Shown here: one piece after another, positions 35,338-47,030 of the stretch
Position numbering within the stretch: the stretch's first letter is position 1
Layout: each line of letters opens with the position of its first letter
Translations under genes and position numbers: made by a program
NCBI RefSeq assembly: GCF_003589595.1
Contig: NW_020653750.1
Location: 7,858,072 to 7,922,071, forward strand
From: Hyposmocoma kahamanoa
Taxonomy: Eukaryota > Arthropoda > Insecta > Lepidoptera > Cosmopterigidae
Direction: 5' to 3'
DNA: 64,000 bases
The notes under the pieces: model-generated
Databases searched by the model: none
Told to the model about the DNA's origin: nothing
Seen by the model: the letters and a program-made list of their open reading frames with translations, nothing else

Positions 35338-36960
35338 AAATATCGATTGCAATTGCAATCTTTTTACAATAACGTTCCATTACTACCTAATTCCAAAAAA
35401 TAACAAATCCTACCTCTTCCTGTAAAGAGAGCTATCACCGTTCTAAGTGGAGGTTGCAACACGACTGATAAGCGATTTTGTAATATTACACATATATACC
35501 TAGGATATACTAATACATACTATAAATATTTCACGTACATAGCGTGCGTCTTTGTCCGGGACTAATTGACCAGAACAAAGTACACTTCCCAATAAATAGC
35601 TTTTAACTAGTTATTCATTACTGCTGACATTAATGTAACTTTATAAATTTCATCAATTTATCGAGATCTTTTCGATCACTACACATTGGAAGTGAAACTA
35701 TTTAATTTTATTATATTTAATTTTAGGGTCTCAATCGCGTATGTTTGTTTTTTCAAATAGACCCAAAACAAAGCGTTTTGAACAGTGTATATGGTCTGTG
35801 GTCACGGCTGAATCAGATCCGATTTAGATCCGAAAATAATTCCATTTTCAAATCTACACTACATAATAATTAACCGAATTACTAACCGACAGACGTGTAT
35901 GTTATGTGATTACTCTAACATTTGTGAACCCATTTCGATGAGTCTTTTTTTTTGTTGAAAAGGGGATACCGCAGTAGTGATCCCATTCAAATTTGAAAAT
36001 ATAACACCTCTGGGTAGCAAATTAGGGAATGAATCTGGTTTATTGGATTGCACCCATTTTCCGTTAACCAATTTCTATAATACTTGACAAGTAAATGTAG
36101 TTCAACAAACTTTTGAGATTGGTTTTTTTATGAAACATAATTCTATATCTGTTTAAATATCTTAAAATTTTATTTTATTTAAAATATCTGTAGACAAAAA
36201 ATCGATTGCAATCTATTTTCAATAACGTTCCATTACTACCTAATTCCAAAAAAAAGAAACAAATCATACCTCTTCCTGTGGAGAGAGCTATCACCGTTCT
36301 AAGTGGAGGTTGCAACACGACTGATAAGCGATTTTGTACTATTACACATAAATACCTAGGACATACTAATACATAGTATGAATATTTCACGTACATAGAT
36401 ATATAACATGCGTCTTAGTCAGGGACTAATTTGACCAGAGCAAAGTACACTTCCCAATAAATAGCTTTTAACTAGTTATTTATTACTGCTGCTGCTCGAC
36501 CACTACACATTGGAAGTGAAACTATTTTCGAAGGTCTCAATCGCGTATGTTTGTTTTTTCAAATAGACTCAAAATAAACCAACCTTTTGAGCTCTACACA
36601 GGTCCCATGGTCATGGTCATGATTTAGATCCGAAAATAATTCCATTTTCAAACCAGGACCTACACTTATTAACCGAATACCTAACCGACTGACGTGTATG
36701 TTACGCGACTACTCCAACATTTGTGAATCGAATTGGATGAATCTTTTTTTTTTATGTTAGAAAGGGTGTACTTCAGTAGTGGTCCCATTCAAATTTGAAA
36801 ATATAACATCTCTGGGTAGCAAATTAGGGCATGAATCTGGTTTATTGGATTACACCCATTTTTCGTTAACCGATTTCTATAAAACTTGACAAGTCCACAA
36901 ACTTTTGAGATCGGTTTCTTTTATAAAACAGATATAATTCTGTTCAAGAAATATTTTAAG
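35338..36960. repeat. Direct duplication of about 0.8 kb (two copies)
   Basis: Copy A (about 35338-36140) and copy B (about 36187-36960) align in the same order over nearly their whole length: aacgttccattactacctaa (35371 and 36224), caacacgactgataagcgat, acacattggaagtgaaacta (35681 and 36505), gggtagcaaattaggg and tctggtttattggatt. The offset falls from 853 to about 824 bp because copy B lacks a short internal segment. The unit itself contains dispersed-repeat sequence, so it may be two adjacent insertions of one family. Confidence 0.8.
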
Positions 36961-37219
36961 CCTACTAATACTCTATGCTATAATATCGGGTCAGAAAATG
37001 TTGCTACCGTTTATTATACAGATACAATTCGAAGAACAAGTAGGAAATATTTTTGTACCTTAACTTAGTGTTGATGTCGAACGTGGGATCTTACCAAGTC
37101 TCTCATTATGAAGCACCTCTGTTTAAATTCAAGAACCGAAAACGTCGTCTTGTGTTGAAAAAAAAACAAATATATGCGCGATTTATTTAGGTCCGAAAAA
37201 ATTATTTCATCTACAAGTA

Positions 37220-37417
37220 ACTGCCTCTGTGACCGTACTGCCACGCAGAGGTTCGATTCCCGGACCGGGAGAAAAATTTTTGTATGGCCTACATTTATTT
37301 CTCTCGTGAGTTTGGGTGTAGTTTGTGGTTGTCTATATGTAGATCTATGGCACCCTCGACACAGGGTTTCCCTAGTGCGGGGCTACGTTGAGTGTGTGCT
37401 TTATTATTATTATTAAT
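37220..37417 (+). repeat. tRNA-derived SINE family 2, copy C
   Basis: Head actgcctctgtgacc lacks about 20 bp between the A and B boxes relative to copy A. B-box-like gttcgattcccggaccggg, body and (ATT)n tail are intact. Confidence 0.85.
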
Positions 37418-37479
37418 TTAACCTATGTTTAACCTTTTACCTGTGAAGAAGAAACGATGTTAATTTTATTATTATTGAA

Positions 37480-37967
37480 ATAAACATGATGAAATACGCA
37501 AAACTCTAGAAATTAATACTTTATAACGAACTTTGTTCGGACCAGTACACTACACGAGTATTGTATTATAAGGGCTCTTAAAAAAGAGAGAATTTTATCT
37601 ACCTAAAAATAAAAAGGTCCCCCAAGTTCGTCCATGCCTACAAAGTTACATACTTGTACCTATATTTCTAACAAAGTACCTAATGAACTCACCGTTCCAT
37701 TTATTTATATTATTTATTATTATTGAAATAAACATGAAATTAATAAAACATGATGAAATACGCAAAACTCTAGAAATTAATACTTTATAACGAACTTTGT
37801 TCGGACCACTACACTACACGAGTATTGTATTATACGGGCTCTTAAAAAAGAGAGAATTTTATCTACCTAAAAATAAAAAGGTCCCCCAAGTTCGTCCATG
37901 CCTACAAAGTTACATACTTGTACCTATATTTCTAACAAAGTACCTAATGCACTCACCGTTCCAGCAC
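37480..37967. repeat. Recent tandem duplication, 264-bp spacing
   Basis: Unit 1 (about 37484-37703) and unit 2 (about 37748-37967) are almost identical over about 220 bp (tatgctc-free block from acgcaaaactctagaaatta to taatgaactcaccgttcca). They are separated by a short A/T-rich spacer containing ttattattattgaaataaac, which also precedes unit 1. Only a few differences were seen. Confidence 0.88.
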
Positions 37968-38433
37968 GCGTATCGCGGTCAACTAAACGACAAAATTGTT
38001 TAATATAATATACGGCACAGAATTTGATTGCAACGTCGCGTCGGTTGTATGCTATCGGTAAATAATTTATATTTCGATTATCTGTTGTATATGACAGATA
38101 TATTGCACAAGGTGCAATGTTCAATAAGGAAGTTATGGCTTTCAGTCGTTGCCAAAGTTCCGTCTCACGTTGGATTTAACGTAGTTATAAGTTATGAGTA
38201 AAAATAGTACATTACCCTTATATAACCTTACCTCTATTATATTAGAGGCCAACAAATCGATTGTTCAAGGTTTTCAGTCATTGTCAGCGCCATATGAACA
38301 TGTGTGTGACCTAATACAAAGGAAAAAATCTAAAAAACAATTTTATTTTTAAATTAATCGTTTTACTAATTGCAAATTTTCAACCGCGGTGTGAGTTTTT
38401 ATTTATCTCCGGACATTATTGTTGTTTTTATTG

Positions 38434-38850
38434 GGTTGGCGAAGAAGTCTGTGCGGTATCAAAGTATAAATGAAAAACAAAAAAAAACACAAACTTCAAT
38501 AAATTTTAAATTGATCATGTTGATCTAGATTTTTTTGGCATCTTTCAGGTAATTTTAGAACTGCCCTTTCATAAAATTTCCTGTCTTTACTTATAAAACA
38601 CTAAGTGTGGTTTGATGATCTGTACGTCGTTATTAAAGTCGCGTCCATTCAAAGAATTTCGTAAAGACCGAAACATGTGAAAATCTAAAAGGGTTGTATC
38701 AGGCTAATATGGTGAATGAAGCAACACAGCCCAACCCAACTGCTATTGGTTTTGATGGCTTTGTAAAGATGTGTGTGGTTTGGATTTGGTCATGATGAAC
38801 GACACCTTTACAATTCTCTAGTTCTAGGCGTTTCTTTTTACAAACAGAAT
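38434..38850 (-). mobile_element. Mariner transposon fossil, 3' part
   Basis: The right terminus resembles a mariner inverted repeat (ttgggttggcgaagaagtct). The minus strand encodes a decayed mariner transposase tail: FYERAVLKLPERCQKN near the end (about 38555-38600) and, further upstream and frameshifted, remnants of the HHDNARPHT-to-PYSPDLAP region. The 5' part is missing. It is a different mariner lineage from the copy at 62598-63875. Confidence 0.7.
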
Positions 38851-39204
38851 ACATATTTTACCTGAATTATAACACTAACTGTTAGTCAATTAATACCAAT
38901 AAAATAATATTTTTATTGTTATTATTGATACAAAGATCGAAAAAATTTGCTGTAGTTATTTTTTTGAATTTATTTTCACAAAAAATATATATACATCATG
39001 GTATTACTACCATGATATTTATATGTTTTGTGACATGAAAGCATGAAAAATAAATAAATATTGCAATATTTTTATAATCAATGTCGAACAATTACATATT
39101 ATACGTAACATATAAAGTACTAATTTTAAGTCAACATTTGAAATCTCTTTGTAATATTTTTTGTCTTTAAGCCATACACAAAATGTATTAAGATTTGGTA
39201 ACAG

Positions 39205-39790
39205 TAGAGCCCATTGTGTTTAGGCAAGTACTGTCACCTTATCTATCTCTGCCGCCAAACGGTATTGTGAGCATTACTGCGTCCCAGTTTTGACGGGGAA
39301 GCGTGCTGATGAAATTACAGGCACATGGGACTTGTCAACTTATGTCTCAGCGTGACTGGCGCAGTAGCAATGCCCCTCAGATCTTTGCGTTTTAAAGCTC
39401 TGAATGACTCTGCAACTATTATAGACAGGCGTGTCGCTTACCACCAAGCCCATAAGTTTATTTTTATAAAAAATAAGTGCGCATTTGACCTCCACCTCAC
39501 CTGATGCAGCATGCACACCTAAATAATGCCTATTCACTCTGGCATTGAAAAGGTCCAAGTTATAGCGTTCGGGGAAGAAGTTCGTAGGTAGGGAATTCCA
39601 CTCTTTAACCGCGAAAGAAGCGAAACGCTTCGTGCGAATCCTGGGAATATCCACAACATAGAGGTGGAATCCCAGCCCACGTCTAGTCTCCCGATAATGG
39701 AAAGGGGAAGGAGGAATCAAATTAAGCAATTTCATCGCACACGCTCCGTGATGTATATTTGTTAGTCCTGTTACTTGATATCATAAAAAA
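39205..39790 (+). repeat. R-family repeat (copy 7) interrupted by a LINE tail
   Basis: R sequence at 39205-39450 (cctcagatctttgcgtttta; gacaggcgtgtcgcttacca) resumes at about 39757 with gttagtcctgttacttgata and atcataaaaaaa. The LINE 3' end lies between. Confidence 0.82.
39450..39755 (-). mobile_element. LINE 3'-end insertion inside R repeat
   Basis: The minus strand keeps an open C-terminal reading frame, with GFHLYVVDIPRIRTKRFA, VKEWNSLPTNFFPERYNLDL and ARVNRHYLGVHA, followed by the 3' UTR and an A-rich end (ttttataaaaataaa). It is the best preserved copy of this LINE tail in the window and is 5'-truncated. Confidence 0.82.
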
Positions 39791-39962
39791 ACTGAATATA
39801 TTACCTACCTACCTCTCCTATCTTCATACATACCATTGCTCAACTACGGAATACGTTGTTGTAATTTCATACGACATTCTGACGTTCATGATCGTTGTCT
39901 CTTGCAGATAGTCTCGATCTAAGATGTTTAAATTAAACGTATCCAAATGTATATTTATACGT

Positions 39963-40130
39963 AGCAACCCCTAGAGTTTCTTGCTCTTTCTTCTCAAGGG
40001 AACCTGCCTTACAAATGAGCAGTATAGTTTAACGATAATTTCAAGTATAATTTGCTTACCTATTTTATTTGTAAGTCAATGCCTATGAAGCCATGAAAAT
40101 AAACATTATTTGACTTTGACTTTGACAGTA
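39963..40130 (+). repeat. LINE 3'-tail fragment ending in (TTTGAC)n
   Basis: ctagagtttcttgctctttc through aaataaacattatttgactt to tgactttgacag. It is the fullest copy of this tail here and is directly followed by the S-family repeat. Confidence 0.7.
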
Positions 40131-40275
40131 ACAGCGTTTACCGTAAAATTAAACATTAGAATATGATAGTAAAGGGTACCACGTTTCGCTATATGGATCT
40201 CAAAAAAAACAACTACTGGGTCTGGAGTGCGATTTCCAAGAGCTTTCTACGTAGTTGCTGGCAGAAGTATCAACA
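40127..40275. repeat. S-family interspersed repeat (copy 2)
   Basis: gtaccacgtttcgctatatg, gatttccaagagctttctac and agaagtatcaacaacattg match 21690-21845 and 48241-48395. Confidence 0.6.
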
Positions 40276-40284
40276 ACATTGTAA

Positions 40285-40592
40285 TTTTAGTAGCAGTAGA
40301 GCTCCTTGTGAAAGAGTTCGTCCAGGGAAATACTGCCACCTTACTTATTTTACGCCAAACAGTAATGTTAATATTACCGTGTTCCGGTTTTGAAAGGTAA
40401 GTGTGGTGGTGAATTACAGGCACATGGGACTTGCCAACTTATGTCCCAGCGTGACGGGCGCAGTGGCAATGCCCCTCAGATCTTTGCGATTTAAAGCTCT
40501 GAGTGGCACTGCAACTGTTATGAACAGGCGTGTAGCTTGCCATCAGGCGCACGACTTGTTCGTCCTGTCACTTGCTATCATAAAAAAACGTA
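40285..40592 (+). repeat. R-family repeat (copy 8, near full length)
   Basis: Runs from agagctccttgtgaaagagt to gctatcataaaaaaac uninterrupted. It is a good reference copy for the family in this window. Confidence 0.88.
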
Positions 40593-40639
40593 TAAAAATT
40601 CAATTATTTACATACATTGAACATTTTATATTGAATCAA

Positions 40640-40985
40640 CAATGTAGATAGAGACGTAGTGACTGTAGATGGAGATGTAGTGACAAAGATAGTGAAAAGG
40701 ATGCTTAGATGGTTCGGACGTGTAAAGAGAATGAATGAAAGAAGATTGACGAAACAGATTTATAGGGCGAGTGTGAGCGGGCATGTTGGTAATGGCCGAC
40801 CAAGGCGAACTTACTATGACCAAATTGAGGCCGTCCTAAAGAAGGGCCAGGTCAAGAGAAGCCACGAGCGTATATGAAAGCACTGATGCGAAGGCGAAGG
40901 CGAAAAATGTGTGTCAAGATCGTAGCAAGTGGAAGCCTGTTGTTTCTGCCTACCCCGATGGGAAAAAGGCGTGATATATATATGA
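40640..40985 (+). mobile_element. LINE C-terminal fragment (MLRWFGRVKRM type)
   Basis: The plus strand encodes VKRMLRWFGRVKRMNERRL, KQIYRASVSGHVGNGRPRR and a distal VEACC..PRWEKG region after a frame break. This is the C-terminal end of a LINE ORF2 very common in Lepidoptera, followed by an (AT)-rich 3' end (gatatatatatgatg). 5'-truncated and non-functional. Confidence 0.75.
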
Positions 40986-41476
40986 TGTACGTATGCATTT
41001 CGACAAGGAAAGGACGGACATTTTTGTGTGCAATACCATTGAAATACCTACCATGAAAGGGTTAATCGTAACAACCTACTTACAAGGCTGAATACTACCG
41101 ATACAATATCAGGTATTTTTTATAGGCCGTATCTATTTATATTGTCACCGAAATATCCCAATTGTACATTTTATCAGCTCATATATATAGAACAAGCAAA
41201 ATAACAACTGATAGCGTTATTGTTTTCATAACTTTTGCATCTTTTCGATGTTTACTCATATATAACACTCATTTATTAGACGTAGCTCAGTAAGTTCATT
41301 TTTTCCTTGACTGGGATCAACGGTTAGGATGTTTGTTTTAGCTTCAATGTCATACATACCCATACTCGAGGGCCGCAAGCTCACATATATGAGTATGTTG
41401 TCGAGTAAAAATTACATACATCCCGTCTACAAACTAAAACGCGGCTATGTAACAAGTTGTCAAATATCTTTTTTAA

Positions 41477-42122
41477 CACTCTGAGCGCCATGTTGGCCGC
41501 CGCCCGCCCACATAAATTCGACTGCAGCCGGCCACTACGTATCTTCGAATGCTAACCAGCAAGTCATGTGGGCCGCCGGCAGCCCACACAAACCTAAGTG
41601 CAGCAGACCACCATGTATTTTCGAATTTTACCTAGCAGGCCATGTGGGTCGCCGGCGTACCACGATTAGGAATCAAAATTTTATTTTCGATTTTTCTAGA
41701 CCTCATCAGTTAGAGGTTGCATCGGCATCGGCAGGTTAAAAATATAAGCTGTGCGTTCAGCGAACACAGCCAATTGCTTGTCGCTTCTGTTAACAACTGA
41801 TCCAGATCATAATCAAGTTTCGTTCTCGTCCATAGTGGTGACATCCATCTGTTTTTATGGTGGAATCACATCGTAATGCGCGGCCTGCTGGTAAAGCTTG
41901 AAGGTATCCCGCCGGCAGCCCACATGGCCTGCTATAAAATTTACTTGAGATCAGGCGTGGCATGCTGTGAAAGAAAACGCGTGTCCCGCCGGCAGCCCAC
42001 ATGACCTGCTAGAAAAGTTACCTACTAAAGATCAGGCGTGGCGTGCTTTGAAAAAAAATGCGCGTCCTGCGCGTCGCCCACATGGCCTGCTGCTTCAGAA
42101 AAATCGTTTGGCGCTGAAAGTG
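41477..42122. mobile_element. piggyBac-like MITE with TTAA duplication
   Basis: A 646 bp non-coding element flanked on both sides by TTAA (41473-41476, 42123-42126). Inverted ends CACTCTGAGCGCCA and CACTTTCAGCGCCA (right end read inward). Each half carries three copies of a G+C-rich subterminal repeat of the type catgtgggccgccggc, inverted between halves (left at about 41501, 41565, 41641; right at about 41909, 41988, 42065). TTAA target duplications are the hallmark of piggyBac-type transposition. No transposase is encoded. Confidence 0.85.
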
Positions 42123-42129
42123 TTAAAGA

Positions 42130-45100
42130 GCATAAGATAGCGCTAAAAATTGTCTATTTATTCAAGAGCAGTTAATTAACATGTACGACATATCGTAACT
42201 TACCCTAATGACGCGTAGCTAAAATATCGTTAAACAATTTAAATATTCTAAAACTGGGCTATGGTTTTTTTTGTAAATGATTTTGTCACATATAGCCGCA
42301 TTAGTTAGCGGTCGGCAGATAAGCACATAAACATAATATAAATGTCTAAAATCCTTATCATAACTAATGTAATCGACATTTTTAGCGAAATTTGATTATA
42401 TCTAAAAAGTATATCTGGAATAAACGGAACGAGATCTACAAGCCCCTATGTTTTTTTTTGTAATTTAGTTTCAGATCTATTGTTAAGTAAAATCTGCGTA
42501 ATTGACATTTTTCAAATTAAAAAAACTTTAAATACCAATATCTCGAAATGCAAATGCGTTGGTTATGACAAATGAGGGCAGAGTAATACACAATATAAAA
42601 ATATTTTTATTTCAAAGTAACAACTAAATAACACTGTAATGTTGATTGTTATTTTTACATCGACATAATACATATTATGGTACTCATATCGTTCTCCATA
42701 ATACATGTATAATGTAGCGCCATCCATCCATATCCATAGGGATCACGACGTAAAAAGTGTAAAAGAAAATAGTTTGCTTTGAAAAAAATTTGCGTAATGT
42801 CGGTTACGACAAAAAGTATCATAGGAAAAACATACAGTGCAAAGATTCTTATTTAGCAAAAGTTCCCTACAAACTTATTGACGTTCGGTCAAACATTCTA
42901 GAAACGTTTAATTCCTGTTTTACACATGAATAGAAAAAATAAATAAGTGTTCACTTCAATAGCAACGTACTGTTGTAATTGTACTGTGTACCCTTTATTG
43001 ATTGCAAATGCTTTTTAAAACTGGAAAATATTGAACATTTCTTTTCCGTTAAATTCCGGGCAAAGTTTCGGTAAATGGTTGGACGAATTTCATTGATTTC
43101 CTTTATTTGACTTTAGTTTAATTACTGCCATATTACTACGTACTGTAATTAAAAACCAAATTGAAGACTTACTGGATGAGACAGGTCAGTTTCAATGACT
43201 TAAAAGTAGGTCAATACGTATAGAACTGCACACAGTGTACATATATACGTATCTAAATAAAGATGCATTATAAAATACATTATATTACAAGCTTAATCTA
43301 AAGCACGAAACAAAAAACGACACCTTTAAAATTCTAACTTACGGTTGTCAATGTCTTTCTTCAACTTGTACAATACATTTTTTTTAAATTACTGTAAGTA
43401 ACGAAAACGAGTTTGGCATAAACACTCATTTTACATAACCGTCTCAAATTTGACGTCCTCATTACGCACACAGAAAATAATGTACAATAAATTACATAAT
43501 AAACATTTATGTTACGAGCTAAACATAAAATAAGAAACTATTGACCCTGCTCTTAGATACGTAGAGCTCTACCTACCGTACAGATCGAAGCAACACCGCG
43601 GTTGACCTACAACACCTCTTATCAACACGCGATAAACTATCATCACCTGATTGATACTATACACAATGTAAACATTGAACTGATTACATCAAATCGTCGA
43701 GAAGAGAAAATAGCTGAAAGGGATGGAGTATTGATTAAAGTTGATGGGAGAATGAGAGGGCCGGAGGTATTTGTTCTTGGCCCAAATTCGCACGCTCCGC
43801 CCGCGGCGCGAATGAGCGCGAAGGCACCAAAACCGAGAGACGTGTAGCGTCCGACTCACATCGCTACCGACTTGTGACTATTTTATCCAACCAGCACAAT
43901 CTGACGCCAAAAGAAAGACCCAATCATCTATATAAACTGTACTACTACCTAATACACAACCGTTTGTATACTATAGTGACGTCATTTCATTGAAGAACGG
44001 AGTTTCGTTCAAACCTTGAATGAAAAACTTGCGTATAGCGTACCACATGTTACCACTAAAATTAATAAAGTTAACATTTTAAAATGGACTTCAACAACGT
44101 GACCCTACAATAATTCGAAACGTGAAATAAGATTAGTTCTTATGTTTTAGCGATTCCTTGTCACACATTGGAAATAAAACTATTTTTTCTGATCTAAATC
44201 GAAAAATTAGTTTTATTTCCATTGAATAGGATACGGAATAATATTATTTATTGCTAAAACGGAAATAATCGTGTTCCATTGGGGTAGACTTAGGTAACAA
44301 AGTATACCCGGGTTTAGTAAAATATTGTAAGGTGTCTTGGTTATGTTTTGGCATAACAAAAATGTAGACTCACAAGAGTCACAAGGGTCAACATACCCTG
44401 TGTGTATCTTTCAACCCGGACACTGGCAGAATTGTCCTCAGTAAGAAAACCTACAAAAATGAATTAGGTGTCCCGATTCGCTCGACTTATTTCAAACATC
44501 CCGCTGAATAGGAGCCCAAAGACTTTGTTTTAAAATGTTGTTCTATTAATTCTAATACATTCGATAATAAGTTCAAAGTTCGTGGCTATGGCAACTGTAA
44601 AGAACCCAAACCGTTCTTTGAAAAAACAAATATTGGCGATTTATATCCAAAAAAATTGTTCCATTTTCAATAAGTATATTCTTAAAATTATTTATCCTTT
44701 TCACTCAAATACTATTATATGTATGTATATTAATTGTTACTTGTAATGTGCTTAACGCTTAGATAAACTTAAAAATATATACCTTAAATATAATAAGTAC
44801 TTTAATTGGCATAACATACCATTGTAATACATAATTCAAGAATGAATGTATACCTACTCCTTTGACCTGCATTTTCTCACCATGGGACCGGTAGCATTAA
44901 TGATACATTGGTAGTTTAGGTAGTATTGGTATATAATATGTCTGACGACTACTAGACGGGTAAAATGCTGGTGCATGACGTGCGTAGTGAGACACTGTAA
45001 TAAAAAGGTTTTGGGCATTAAGTAACTAATTATATCCTTAGATAAAACAAATGGAATAGGTACTTATATCGGCTTAGAAACCAGCAACTGACAGTAGCGC

Positions 45101-46945
45101 CTAATAAAATTAAAGAGCGCTATAAAGCTGTAAAAGGTATAACTGCAGATCTAAACTATAAACACTGGAATTATTGGCTATATAAAAGCCATCAACCTTC
45201 GACTGATATGCTTCTCAGGGGGCGTTAATCGAGTTCCTCCAAACACAAAAAAGCGGACTAGACATCGACGAAGTACACATGGCGATGGACAGATGGCGCG
45301 GTAAGCGCAACTGTGTAGTATTAAAAATATCTCGAGTTCTCGGTATCGCTATGCCACAGCGGCGCAGCTGCCTGCGGTGAGCCAACCGACAGTACATGTT
45401 GTTTTGTGATTATCAGAACCCACGAGTCAACTCACTGACCTTGCAAGCAAAAAAGATTTCTCATTCCATTTGCTAGCGCTGTGGTGCTGGGAAATACCTA
45501 CTTCAGTAATAGCACGGAATACTTAACAGTGCAAAATTACACTTTAAAGCCTTTGTAGTTTAGAGCAGAGCCTACTACACTATTATTAGTAGTCTAAAGT
45601 CTACGGTTCTTATCAATTCCATACCCAGAAACCACATAGGTATTACGATGTATACCTACTGATATGAAAACATGAATTGTAATTTTGGAAGACAGCAATT
45701 TATGAAAATAATGTCAGCTGTTGCTTCATTATCATACATGTAGGAATCATAATATTATGTTTACGGTCTATCGACTTTGGTAAACAAGGTACAACACAAG
45801 TAATAGCAATATCTGAATATGTTGAAGATATCCCCAGGACTGACAACTAAATATAAGTACTGAGATCATTGCAATTGTGTAAAATATAGCAATTTAAATG
45901 AACGCTAAAGAATAATGTGTTTTCCGCACAACGAAACAAGCACAACATAAAAACAAATGTGCGAGACGTGACGTGTAAAACGAACTATAGCCCGCTTCAT
46001 TCTATGCTCTTGCAAATTGGCATGTAAATAACCTGCTGTGTATCACACACGATTGTTAAACAACAGTCGTATAGAAAGACAGGTAGACAAGACTATTCTG
46101 TCTACATAAAAATAGATCTTCGTTATATTATTCTTGGGAGCAAAATCGAGCAAATTAGTGCTTGGTTTTTAATGTTAATTGCTGATTAACTCTTGGTGAA
46201 ACGTAACACCACAAATTAAGCATTAAATTTAAAAAACAAAGACGACTTATGTTTTTGTTTTTATATATTTCACAACGAAGGCCAGAAGCTGCTACATCGT
46301 ATTTCACATCTCAGCTAAGCACAGGGCGTTCGATTACAGAAAAACCATAGTTCACTTCAATTACCGAATAGTATACAACTTTGCATTGCCTGTCTTCGTA
46401 TCGTTTAAATCTCCAGGTGTACCTATTCAATTTTTTCAAATATTTTTTTTAATCTAACCTGAATTCCTGGCTGCGGGCTCGGAACATGACACGGAGCTTG
46501 TTTTTAATTAGCGCTATCATATTAAACCATCATGAATAAGGTATGCTTAGAGTAGATTGCGAATGAATCGCAAAATGATATCATTCTTCTATATCAACCT
46601 ATCTGTGTACTAACATCAATCATCGTGTTTGTAAATTAAAACAGCCTGTCTGTTGACTGCAGTAGGTTGAGTTTCAACAGATCATTGCTATACTATTGAT
46701 TTTTTTAAATTCTTTAGAGATTTCTACCGAAAATTTGCTAACATTTTAGCACAGGATCAATTATATAAGTGTTTGTAGTTAAAACAGCAGCAGTTTTATA
46801 TATTTAGAAATTATAACGCTTACGAATAATTTTTATGTGGTATTCCCGTAATTGTGTTAGTTTTATTTATAATTCCTTTTATTCATTCTGGGTCACGTAA
46901 AAAAGCTGCTAAAACATAATTACGAAACAATAAAATAAAAAATCT
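42130..46945. other. Long AT-rich intergenic stretch
   Basis: No gene was recognised over 4.8 kb. Dispersed-repeat fragments lie at 44155-44230 and 44610-44670. A GC-richer patch is at 43765-43850 (cgctccgcccgcggcgcgaa), and a TATA-like box tatataaaag at 45179-45188 is followed about 30 bp later by tctcaggg, but no transcript-like exon can be tied to either. Confidence 0.45.
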
Positions 46946-46951
46946 AAAACC

Positions 46952-47030
46952 GCAGCTCGTGAGGGATTTGAACCCTCGACCACCTCTATTGAATCAACTG
47001 GGCGCTCTTACCGCTGAGCTAACGAGCCTC
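46952..47030 (-). tRNA. tRNA-like sequence, probably pseudo-tRNA or SINE head
   Basis: On the minus strand: acceptor ggctcgt pairs with acgagct (one G-U), D stem gctc/gagc with loop agcggtaa, and a perfect T arm gaggg-ttcaaat-ccctc. Between D and T arms, cccagttgattcaatag does not make a normal 5-bp anticodon stem and the spacing is about four bases too long. No anticodon can be assigned. It is more likely a tRNA pseudogene or tRNA-derived SINE head than a working gene. Confidence 0.45.

Noticed and set aside
43765..43850. GC-rich patch that might be a promoter
   Set aside because: Too short, no adjacent exon on either strand.
45179..45220. TATA-like box tatataaaag with an initiator-like tctcag downstream
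   Set aside because: No coding or transcript-like sequence follows; such boxes are common by chance in AT-rich DNA.
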